Source of the DNA: Anaerolineae bacterium CG2_30_64_16
GTDB lineage: Bacteria; Chloroflexota; Anaerolineae; CG2-30-64-16
Reading direction: 5' to 3'
Assembly: GCA_001871755.1 (NCBI GenBank)
Contig: MNXL01000340.1
Span: 1 to 16,961 of the forward strand
DNA length: 16,961 nt
Below are positions 6,754 through 13,280 of the stretch, one piece after another; within the stretch, counting starts at the first letter, position 1, and each line of letters begins with the position of its first letter. Made by a program: the position numbers and the translations under genes. Under the pieces are notes generated by a model. That model searched no databases and was not told the origin of the DNA. It saw nothing but the letters and a program-made list of their open reading frames with translations.

Positions 6754-7410
6754 TCAGTTGTCCAGCGCGATCCACCCCATGCGCACGGCTTTCAGCACGG
6801 CCGCCGTCCGGTTGTTGACGGCCAGCTTGGCGAAGATGTTGATGAGGTGGCTGTGAACGGTCCGCTCGCTGATGCCCAACTCGTGCCCGATCGCCCGGTT
6901 GGTCAACCCCTGGCCGGCCAGTCGCAGCACCGCCAGTTCGCGCTCGCTGGGCCGCTCCGGCTCGTGCGCCAGCGAGCCTGGCGCGCCCATCCGGTCAATC
7001 ACGCGCGCGGTGACGCCAGGATCGAGCGCGGACTGGCCGGCATTGACCAGGCGAATGGCCCGCGCCAATTCTTCCGGCCCGGCTGTCTTGAGAAGATACC
7101 CCTTGGCGCCGGCCCGCAGCGCAGCGAAGATGTAAGGATCATCGTCATAAGCCGTCAGCACCACGAAGGCCGTCGGGAGCTGCTCCTTGCGGGCCTGCGC
7201 GATGACCTCCAAGCCCGTCAGGCGCGGCATCTGGAGATCCACGACCGCCACGCGCGGCCGGTGCTGCCGGATCAACTCCAGGGCCGCAGCGCCATCGCCG
7301 GCCTCCGCGATGACCTGGATCGCCGCGTCCCGCTCGATGAACTGCCGGATGCCCGCCCGCACGGCCGGGTGGTCGTCGGCCAGCACCACGGAAATCGGAG
7401 GCTCGTTCAT
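6754..7410 (-). CDS. NarL/LuxR-family response regulator
   Basis: A 218-aa two-component response regulator. Its N-terminal receiver domain has the acidic pair in VLADDHP (Asp12-Asp13), the phospho-acceptor Asp58 in VAVVDLQMP, a Thr in VVLTAYDDD and the invariant Lys in GYLLKTAGPEE. The C-terminal LuxR-type helix-turn-helix reads PSERELAVLRLAGQGLTNRAIGHELGISERTVHSHLINIFAKL. It is a DNA-binding transcription factor activated by phosphorylation. The partner is almost certainly the HisKA_3 kinase at 8289-10046. The ATG at 7410 overlaps the lgt stop in an ATGA (4 bp) and lacks a strong ribosome site, so translation is coupled to lgt. Targets are unknown. Location suggests metal or envelope stress, but nothing in the protein indicates the signal. 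Confidence 0.94.
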   Translation of the reverse strand: MNEPPISVVLADDHPAVRAGIRQFIERDAAIQVIAEAGDGAAALELIRQHRPRVAVVDLQMPRLTGLEVIAQARKEQLPTAFVVLTAYDDDPYIFAALRAGAKGYLLKTAGPEELARAIRLVNAGQSALDPGVTARVIDRMGAPGSLAHEPERPSERELAVLRLAGQGLTNRAIGHELGISERTVHSHLINIFAKLAVNNRTAAVLKAVRMGWIALDN

Positions 7411-8201
7411 GCCGCCGCTGCCGGGTTGGCGCGCCGTTGCTTGAGCAAATAGACCAGGGCCGGCAAGCCAAGCGCCAACCCCGCGATGCTGATGAGTTGC
7501 GCCTGGTTGAGACCGAACGCGACCGTCTGATACGCGCTCCAGAAGGTAATCACAAAGCGACCGGCGGAGTAGAGCACCAGGTAGATCAGGAAGAGCGCGC
7601 CGGCGGGCAGCCGGCGCGTGCGCAGTTTCCAAAGCACGACGAAGATCGCGAGATTCATGAGGATTTCGTAAAGCGGCGTGGGCACATAGTACGCGCCCAA
7701 CTGCGGCACCAGCGCGCCCGGATTGGCATAGGCGAAACCGATGGGGCCGTTCGTGGGCTTTCCCATGGCGTCGCCCGTGATGATGCAGGCCAGCCGGCCG
7801 ATGGCCTGGCCCAACACCAGGCCGGGCACGACCGCGTCCACCAGGACGCCGAGGCGCAGCCCGCGGCGCCAGGCATAGAGCGCCATGGCGACCAACCCGC
7901 CGATCACCGCGCCCCAGATGGCCAGCCCGCCTTCCCAGATGTAGAGCGCCCGCACCGGATTGGCCACGTATTCATCCGCCCAATGGTCTATCACGTGGAA
8001 CAGACGCGCGCCCAGGATGCCGGCGATCAAGAGCCAGACGAGGGCATCCCCCAGGTCGTTTTCCGCAAGCCCCTTGCGCCGGGCCTCGCGCGTGGCGATC
8101 ACGATACCGACGCCGATGGCGATCATGACGATCAGGCCGTACCAACGGAACATGAAATGGCCGACGCTGAAAATGATCGGGGCAATGTTGATGGTAATCA
8201 T
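7407..8201 (-). CDS. lgt: Prolipoprotein diacylglyceryl transferase (Lgt)
   Basis: A 264-aa membrane enzyme that transfers diacylglycerol from phosphatidylglycerol to the lipobox cysteine of prolipoproteins. Visible family features are MFRWYGL near the N-terminus (17-23), IWEGGLAIWGAVIGG (88-102), the GR-containing signature around Arg136 (GQAIGRLACIITGDAMGKPT) and SAGRFVITFW near the C-terminus. About seven helices are predicted. Compared with E. coli Lgt, the active-site-loop His103 position is Trp and GRxGNFxNxE is altered to GRLACIITGD. Trp at this position also occurs in other non-proteobacterial Lgt proteins, so I regard it as a divergent but probably active enzyme. The ATG at 8201 follows a G-rich stretch. 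The gene lies between a kinase and its response regulator, overlapping the latter by 4 bp. It could be a second, accessory lgt. Confidence 0.9.
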   Translation of the reverse strand: MITINIAPIIFSVGHFMFRWYGLIVMIAIGVGIVIATREARRKGLAENDLGDALVWLLIAGILGARLFHVIDHWADEYVANPVRALYIWEGGLAIWGAVIGGLVAMALYAWRRGLRLGVLVDAVVPGLVLGQAIGRLACIITGDAMGKPTNGPIGFAYANPGALVPQLGAYYVPTPLYEILMNLAIFVVLWKLRTRRLPAGALFLIYLVLYSAGRFVITFWSAYQTVAFGLNQAQLISIAGLALGLPALVYLLKQRRANPAAAA

Positions 8202-8210
8202 GCGTTACCC

Positions 8211-8288
8211 CCATTCGGTAGTTGGTTGACACTGGGCGCCAGTGTCTCACGGGTAGCCCCACGGTTCAACGTCCATTCGGCTGGTTGA
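8211..8288. repeat. Direct repeat and hairpin between kinase gene and lgt
   Basis: CCATTCGGTAGTTGGTTGA (8211-8229) and CCATTCGGCTGGTTGA (8273-8288) are imperfect direct copies. Between them, GACACTGG (8228-8235) and CCAGTGTC (8239-8246) form an 8-bp stem with a 3-nt loop. There is no T tract. This may be an attenuator, an RNA-processing hairpin or a partial terminator lowering lgt and response-regulator expression relative to the kinase. It could also simply be a small duplication. Confidence 0.45.
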
Positions 8289-10046
8289 TCACCGCGCCGA
8301 ATGGTCTACTGCGATTGGCGCGCCGTAGGGGATGAAGGCGACCACCTTCGTGCCCTGGCCCGGTGTCGAACGCAGAGACAGGTGGCCGCCCAGGGCCGTG
8401 GCGCGCTCGTACATGCCGACCAGCCCGAAATGGCCCTGGGCGGCCAGGTCGCCCGGCATCTCCGATGGCACGAACCCGTCCCCGTCGTCTTCAGCGGTCA
8501 GGGTCACCCCCTCGTCAGCGAACTCCAGTTGCAGACGAATGCCGCTGGGCTGCCCATGCCGCACGGCATTGCTGACCGCGGCCTGGGCGATGCGGTAGAC
8601 CGCCAGCTCGGCTTCCGGCGCTAAGCGCCGTTCCTCGCCGTTCAACTCGAAACTCGTCGCCGGCCCGCTGCGTTGGGTGGTCTGGCTGAGCATTTCCAGG
8701 GCCGCCACCAGGCCCAACTCTTCCAGATAGATCGGCCGCAGGTCGCGAATCAGCGCCCGTAGCTCGTGGAGGGCCTGGGTCAGCATGGCGGCGATTTCGC
8801 TGAGGCGTCCCTGGGCCGCCAACAGGCCCGCGGTGGGTTGTGCGCCCGCACAGGCCTGCCAATCGTATTCGAGCATCTTGACGCGCTGCCCCAGGGCCAC
8901 CAGGCTTTGTACGGTCTCGTCGTGCAGTTCGCGCGCCAGGCGTTTGCGTTCATCCTCCTGGGTCTGCGTCAAGGCCACAATATAGTCCTTCATGCCGACC
9001 TGATGCCGCTGGATCTGGGCCGCCATCTCCTGCAAAGTGCGCTGGAGGTCCTGGATCTCGCCGATGCCGTCCACCGGCTGGCCGATGGCCCGGAAATCGC
9101 CCCAGGCCAGCCGGCTGGCCTGCCGGCCCAGGCCCTGGAGCGGCCGGATCACGCGGCGCAGGCCGAAATAAAGCGCGGCCAGCGACGCGACGGCCGCGGC
9201 CAGAATGATCAGGGGCGCCAGGAGCGTATATTGCAGCACCGGCACGACGACGTCCACCCACGGTTCCTCGACGACGAGGCCCCAGCCGGCGAGCGGCGCC
9301 GGGGCGTACGCGACGACGTGCTCTTCCTGGCCAGGCCGGCGCGCGAAAACCGCGCCGGCGCGCCCGCGCCCGACTTCGCGAATGCCCGCGCGATCCCGGA
9401 GGTCTTGCCCCACTTGGGTCGGGTCTGAATGGAAGATCACCCGGCCATCAGGATCAACCACGAAGGCGACGGCGCGCCGCCCTTCGCCGCCGAGGTGTTG
9501 CAGCAGCGCGGGGATATCGAGCGCGCCGGCCAAGACCGCGCCGACCGCACCTTGCCTGGCTTCGGAAGCGACAAACCCGATCAGGACTGCCGTCTGATTG
9601 TCTGTAACAGGAGTCAGCGCCACAGCGGGCTGATCGGGGTGACTCAAAGCGATCGCCAGAACGTCTTTGATCTGGTCTGTGGCTTTGCCTGAAAGTAAGT
9701 CTGGCGCTCCGCTCGCTGTTGCGGGCTGGACTGATAGGTCATAGATGCGGACGCCGAGGTCGAACGGAGCCAGTAACGATCGGTAACTGGTCAGGGCGTC
9801 TTGGGGAAGCTGAGTAGTGGGGACATCCGTCAGCAGGGTTTGCAGGATGCGTGCGCGCTCTTGCAGCGCGGCGTTCAAGCGCGCCGCGGCCATTTCCACC
9901 AGTTCCGCATCGCGGCGGGCCACCAGGCTGCGCATCGAACGCTGATGCAGGGTGATGCTGCCAAAAGCGATCACCACCAGCACGACGATCAGCGGCAGAA
10001 TGGTCCAGAGCAGAATCTGTGCGCGCAGGCCACGCAAGTAACTCAT
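8289..10046 (-). CDS. NarL-type sensor histidine kinase with extracytoplasmic sensor domain and HAMP
   Basis: A 585-aa membrane sensor kinase. Helix 1 (about 10-33) and helix 2 (about 274-296) enclose a periplasmic or extracellular sensor region of about 240 residues, cache-like by organisation (VDPDGRVIFHSDP 197-209, VVAYAPAPLAGWGLVVEEP 244-262). A HAMP linker follows (297-350). The HisKA_3 dimerisation domain has phospho-acceptor His375 in ERKRLARELHDETVQSL and the trailing HELRALIRDLRP. A HATPase domain follows, with Asn493 in AVSNAVRHG, DGDGF (521-525) and GHFGLVGMYERA. The start lies 4 bp after the small membrane-protein stop, so the two are coupled. The response regulator is encoded two genes downstream. 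The ligand is unknown. There is no Cys- or Met-rich metal motif in the sensor domain. Confidence 0.94.
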   Translation of the reverse strand: MSYLRGLRAQILLWTILPLIVVLVVIAFGSITLHQRSMRSLVARRDAELVEMAAARLNAALQERARILQTLLTDVPTTQLPQDALTSYRSLLAPFDLGVRIYDLSVQPATASGAPDLLSGKATDQIKDVLAIALSHPDQPAVALTPVTDNQTAVLIGFVASEARQGAVGAVLAGALDIPALLQHLGGEGRRAVAFVVDPDGRVIFHSDPTQVGQDLRDRAGIREVGRGRAGAVFARRPGQEEHVVAYAPAPLAGWGLVVEEPWVDVVVPVLQYTLLAPLIILAAAVASLAALYFGLRRVIRPLQGLGRQASRLAWGDFRAIGQPVDGIGEIQDLQRTLQEMAAQIQRHQVGMKDYIVALTQTQEDERKRLARELHDETVQSLVALGQRVKMLEYDWQACAGAQPTAGLLAAQGRLSEIAAMLTQALHELRALIRDLRPIYLEELGLVAALEMLSQTTQRSGPATSFELNGEERRLAPEAELAVYRIAQAAVSNAVRHGQPSGIRLQLEFADEGVTLTAEDDGDGFVPSEMPGDLAAQGHFGLVGMYERATALGGHLSLRSTPGQGTKVVAFIPYGAPIAVDHSAR

Positions 10047-10050
10047 GCCC

Positions 10051-10299
10051 TCAACGATCCCGCGCGGTCAGCCCTGCCTGGGACGCGGACTCATCGGCCG
10101 TATCGGGTCTGTCAGCGCCGGTGTCAGAGAGGAGCGCGAAGAGCCGCCTGGCGAGCAGGACCACGACGAACAGCGCCGCCAGGGCCGTCGGTGCGACGGG
10201 CGCCTGGAGGAACAGGATGGCCCCCAGCGCGGCCAGCGGCGCCAGACAGCACAGGGCGATCAGAAAGGCGAAGGCCCGTGCAAACGTATGTGATGGCAT
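10051..10299 (-). CDS. Small two-helix membrane protein upstream of the sensor kinase
   Basis: An 82-aa protein with two hydrophobic segments, FARAFAFLIALCCLAPLAAL and APTALAALFVVVLLARRLF, and a polar acidic C-terminal tail. No family is recognised. The ATG at 10299 has AGGAGG about 7-8 nt upstream, a strong ribosome site. An upstream in-frame ATG at 10368 lacks one. The stop is 4 bp before the kinase start, giving tight coupling. Small membrane proteins of this kind, encoded first in a kinase operon, could be accessory or modulator subunits, but function here is unknown. It contains a Cys-Cys pair in the first helix. Confidence 0.65.
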   Translation of the reverse strand: MPSHTFARAFAFLIALCCLAPLAALGAILFLQAPVAPTALAALFVVVLLARRLFALLSDTGADRPDTADESASQAGLTARDR

Positions 10300-10503
10300 C
10301 GTTCGACCCTCCTTTGACTCCTGGTTGAAAGACCGGCAATGCTTATGGTAGCAGACGGTGGGCCGCACGACCAGCGTCAGACGGCGCGTTGTGGCTGAGC
10401 CATTTGGCCTAAGTATGAAAGATCTGCCACACGTGACGCGAGGTCAGCGCCGTAGAATCCGGAGCGCGACGCCGGTGCATGCAGTCGGGGTTTGGGCCAG
10501 CAT

Positions 10504-10532
10504 TTGACACACGAGCCCAATCGCGGTATCAT
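10504..10532 (+). promoter_or_regulatory. Sigma70-type promoter of the interrupted P1B ATPase
   Basis: TTGACA (10504-10509) and TATCAT (10527-10532) are separated by exactly 17 bp, a near-consensus housekeeping promoter. Transcription would start near 10539, leaving a leader of about 59 nt before ATG 10598. The operator candidate at 10539-10558 lies at the start site. Confidence 0.75.
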
Positions 10533-10538
10533 TTCCAT

Positions 10539-10558
10539 AGTTGAGCAAGTATGCAACT
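10539..10558 (+). promoter_or_regulatory. Candidate ArsR-type operator
   Basis: AGTTGAGCAAGTATGCAACT has AGTTG/CAACT ends and a TTGAGCAA core. It aligns with the reverse strand of 2329-2350 (AGTTGATGCAAGTAATTCAAC-type sequence, split by one or two bases). The identical 8-mer TTGAGCAA is also the reverse complement of 12799-12806 upstream of arsR. Its place directly after the -10 fits repression by the ArsR protein encoded at 12866; this assignment is inferred. Confidence 0.55.
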
Positions 10559-10597
10559 GTTGACTAGCAGAGAGCGATTCCACTGGAGATAGAGAGC

Positions 10598-12685
10598 ATG
10601 CCTAGAATAGAGACCCTTGATATTCCTGTCACCGGCATGGACTGTGCCGAATGCACGCAGCACGTCCAGCATGCAATCGCGGCGTTACCCGGCGTCGCAT
10701 CGGTGAACGTGTTCCTGGCTGCGGAGAAAGCCACGGTTCGCTTCGATCCCACCCTGGTGGATTTGTCGGCTCTGCGCAAGGCCGTCGAAGGCGCGGGCTA
10801 TGCGGTTCCTGTTGCCGAGTCGCCTGGACCTGCGCCTTCGCCACTGGCTAATTTCACCCGTCCCGTGCTGACCGTGTTCGGCATCGTCTTTGGCGCGGTG
10901 CTGTTCATTGTCGTCGCGGGCGAATGGTTGGGGTTGTTTGAAAAGATCACCGAGCGCGTGCCGTGGCCGGTCGGACTGGCCATCGTGCTTGTGGGCGGCT
11001 ATCCGGTATTTCGCAATGTTATCCGCGCTGCGCTCCGCCGGCAAGTCACCTCCCACGCGCTGATGACTCTGGGCGTTATCGCTGCGTTGGCCGTAGGCCA
11101 GTGGGCGACGGCCGTCGTGGTGGTGTTCTTTATGCGGGTCGGTGATTATGCCGAAAACTTCACGACTGGGCGCGCGCGCCGCGCCGTGAAGGACTTGACG
11201 GCCATGGCCCCGCAGACAGCGCGGGTCGAGCGCGCTGGGAACGAAGCTGAAGTGCCGATTGCCCAGGTGCGCATCGGCGAGATCGTCATCGTGCGGCCTG
11301 GCGACAAAATCCCTGTAGATGGCAAGGTCATAGACGGACAGGCCACCGTGGATCAGGCCGCCATCACCGGCGAGTCCATGCCGGTCGAAGTTGGCGCTGG
11401 GGCAAAGGTGTATGCCGCCACCATCGCACGCCTCGGCCACCTGCGGGTGCGCGCCACGCACATCGGCGCTGACACGACGTTCGGTCGCGTGATCAAGATG
11501 GTTGAGGAAGCCGAAGCGCATCGCGCCGACGTACAGCGCATCGCGGACAAGTTTTCGGCTTACTACCTGCCCGTCGTGGCAGGCATCGCCGCGTTGACGT
11601 TCATCTTCCGTCGTGATCCGTTGGCGACGGCTGCGGTGTTGGTCGTGGCGTGCGCGTGCTCGTTCGCGCTTGCCACCCCCATCGCCATGCTGGCATCTAT
11701 TGGCGCGGGCGCGAAACGCGGGCTGCTCATCAAGGGCGGGCGCTATCTCGAACTGCTCGCGCGCGCCGATGTGCTGCTGATCGACAAGACCGGCACACTG
11801 ACACTGGGCAAGCCACAAATCACCGACGTGGTTGCGCTGAACGGGCTGGCTGACTCCGAATTACTCTCACTCGCGGCTTCGGCAGAACGCTATTCAGAAC
11901 ATCCCCTGGCCGAAGCGGTGCGCGTGGCGGCGAGTGAGCGCGGCTTGCCGCTGTAGGAGCTGGCCGATTTTCAGGCGGCGCCTGGCATGGGCGTGCGCGC
12001 CAGGGTGGACGGGAGCGCCATCGTCGTGGGCAATCGCCGGATGATTCCGCGCGCGGCTTCAGTGCCGATCGCTGACAACCTGGAGGCTCAGGGCAAGACG
12101 CTGCTGTTCGTCGAGCGGGACGGCGAACTGGCAGGCATGCTGGCCGCCGCTGACACGCTGCGCCCTGAAGTGCCGGCAGCCCTCGCGGCGGTGCGCGCAC
12201 TGGGTGTGCGCCGCATCGAGTTGCTCACGGGTGACAACGAGCGCACGGCGGCGGCGCTAGCCGAGAAGATCGGCGTGCAGTATCGCGCCAACTTGCTGCC
12301 CGAAGATAAGATCCGCATCGTCAAAGAGTATCAGGCACAGGGCCACGTCGTCGTGATGGTCGGCGACGGCGTGAACGATGCGCCTGCGCTGGCGCAGGCC
12401 GATGTGGGGATCGCCATGGGCGCAGCGGGCGCCGACGTTGCCATCGAAGCCGCGCACGTGGCGCTCATGCGCGAAGACTGGACGCTGGTGCCCGAAGTCT
12501 TCAGCATCGCGCGCCGGACGATGAGAGTTGTGAAGATGAACCTGGCTTTCACAACGCTGTACAACGTGATCGGGCTCTCACTGGCTGCCCTGGGCATCTT
12601 GCTCCCGATCCTGGCTGCCGCCGCGCAATCGTTGCCGGATCTGGGCATCCTGGGCAATTCGGCGCGGTTGCTCCGTCAACACTAA
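10598..12685 (+). pseudogene. P1B heavy-metal ATPase interrupted by an in-frame amber codon
   Basis: A complete 695-residue P1B ATPase frame with TAG at 11954-11956 (codon 453). Upstream are an HMA domain with GMDCAEC (Cys16, Cys19), TGES 258-261, a membrane CAC motif (352-354, in VACACSFALATP) where CPC or SPC is usual, DKTGT with Asp397, and HP 435-436. Downstream in the same frame are PGMGV of the nucleotide domain, LTGDNERT, GDGVND and a last helix pair ending SLPDLGILGNSARLL. The stop falls inside the nucleotide-binding domain, so the N-terminal product cannot be a working pump. An ATG at 11987 could restart the rest. One substitution (for example CAG to TAG) explains it; sequencing error is possible. 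ATG 10598 has GGAG 9 nt upstream and a strong promoter. Metal specificity cannot be assigned from CAC. Confidence 0.85.
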
Positions 12686-12794
12686 TAAGAGACACAGATA
12701 GAACTCGTACTCTGGATTCGAGGCTTTAGCCGGTCTGACCGCCTGAAGGCTCGATTCCATTGTGCGATGTCTATCCGATTTCTCCATAAGCTCG

Positions 12795-12810
12795 CGCATT
12801 GCTCAATGCG
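12795..12810. promoter_or_regulatory. Candidate operator upstream of arsR
   Basis: A perfect 7-2-7 inverted repeat CGCATTG-CT-CAATGCG. Its reverse strand contains TTGAGCAA, the same core as in the operator at 10539-10558. A weak promoter (TTGTGC 12760-12765, CATAAG 12785-12790, 19-bp spacing) would place it right after the -10, 55 bp before the arsR start. Autorepression of arsR and the P1B-4 ATPase is inferred. Confidence 0.55.
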
Positions 12811-12865
12811 ATTTCGTGGCCCCCCGTCCAGCGTCTCTGGCGGTTTGTTTGATAGGAGAGTTGCG

Positions 12866-13276
12866 ATGTCCGAAATCACCCTGAAGACCGATCCGCCGGC
12901 AGTGGCCGGATCTCAGGATGACGTCTGCGGAACGATGTGCGTTGACGAGGCCCGCGTGCGTGCGGTCGCCGGCCGGATGCCAACCGAGACCGCGATCACG
13001 CGCGTGACGGACATCTTCAAGATCCTCGCGGACCCGACCCGCGCCAGGATCGTCTTCGCGCTTTCCCAGGCCGAGCTGTGCGTCTGCGACCTGGCGAGCC
13101 TGGTGGGGATCAGCATCTCGGCCGTGTCCCACCAATTGCGGCTGTTGCGTAGCCTGGGGCTGGTCAAGTTCCGCAAAGCAGGCCGGCTGGCCTACTACAC
13201 CCTGAGCGACGAGCATGTCGAAGAGCTATTGGGCGATGCCCTGGTACATGTCGAACATCTTCACATCGAGGCTTAA
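12866..13276 (+). CDS. ArsR/SmtB-family metal-responsive repressor (CadC-like)
   Basis: A 136-aa winged-helix repressor. The recognition region is ELCVCDLASLVGISISAVSHQLRLLRSLGLVKFRKAGRLAYYTL. It keeps both classical metal sites of the CadC/SmtB group. The alpha3N site has Cys21 and Cys25 in the N-terminal arm and Cys72/Cys74 in ELCVC. The alpha5 site has Asp115, His117, His128 and His131, where SmtB has Asp-His-His-Glu. Such proteins bind DNA without metal and release it on binding Cd/Pb/Zn. ATG 12866 has TAGGAGAG 6 nt upstream; a longer in-frame start at 12767 lacks a ribosome site and conservation. It is 4 bp upstream of the P1B-4 ATPase, so one operon. It probably acts at the dyad 12795-12810 and perhaps at the related sites in this island. 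Confidence 0.92.
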   Translation: MSEITLKTDPPAVAGSQDDVCGTMCVDEARVRAVAGRMPTETAITRVTDIFKILADPTRARIVFALSQAELCVCDLASLVGISISAVSHQLRLLRSLGLVKFRKAGRLAYYTLSDEHVEELLGDALVHVEHLHIEA

Positions 13277-13280
13277 CGCA

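Larger units (their letters stand above)
10300..10597. other. Divergent control region of the metal island
   Basis: This is the only gap in the window between divergent genes: minus-strand kinase operon and plus-strand ATPase. The right part holds the promoter and operator described at 10504-10558. The left part (10300-10500) must contain the kinase-operon promoter, but I see no convincing -35/-10 pair there. Short open frames here lack ribosome sites and are not called. Confidence 0.6.

Noticed and set aside
8211..8288. CRISPR-like repeats
   Set aside because: Only two imperfect copies of 16-19 bp, with no further units and no cas genes.
10685..11818. Minus-strand open frame (377 codons) opposite the interrupted ATPase
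   Set aside because: Antisense to clear ATPase motifs; composition is typical of a shadow frame.
11954..11956. TAG read as pyrrolysine
   Set aside because: Pyrrolysine is known from methylamine methyltransferases and a few methanogen-like systems. There is no reason to expect it in an ATPase nucleotide domain, and no pyl genes are visible.
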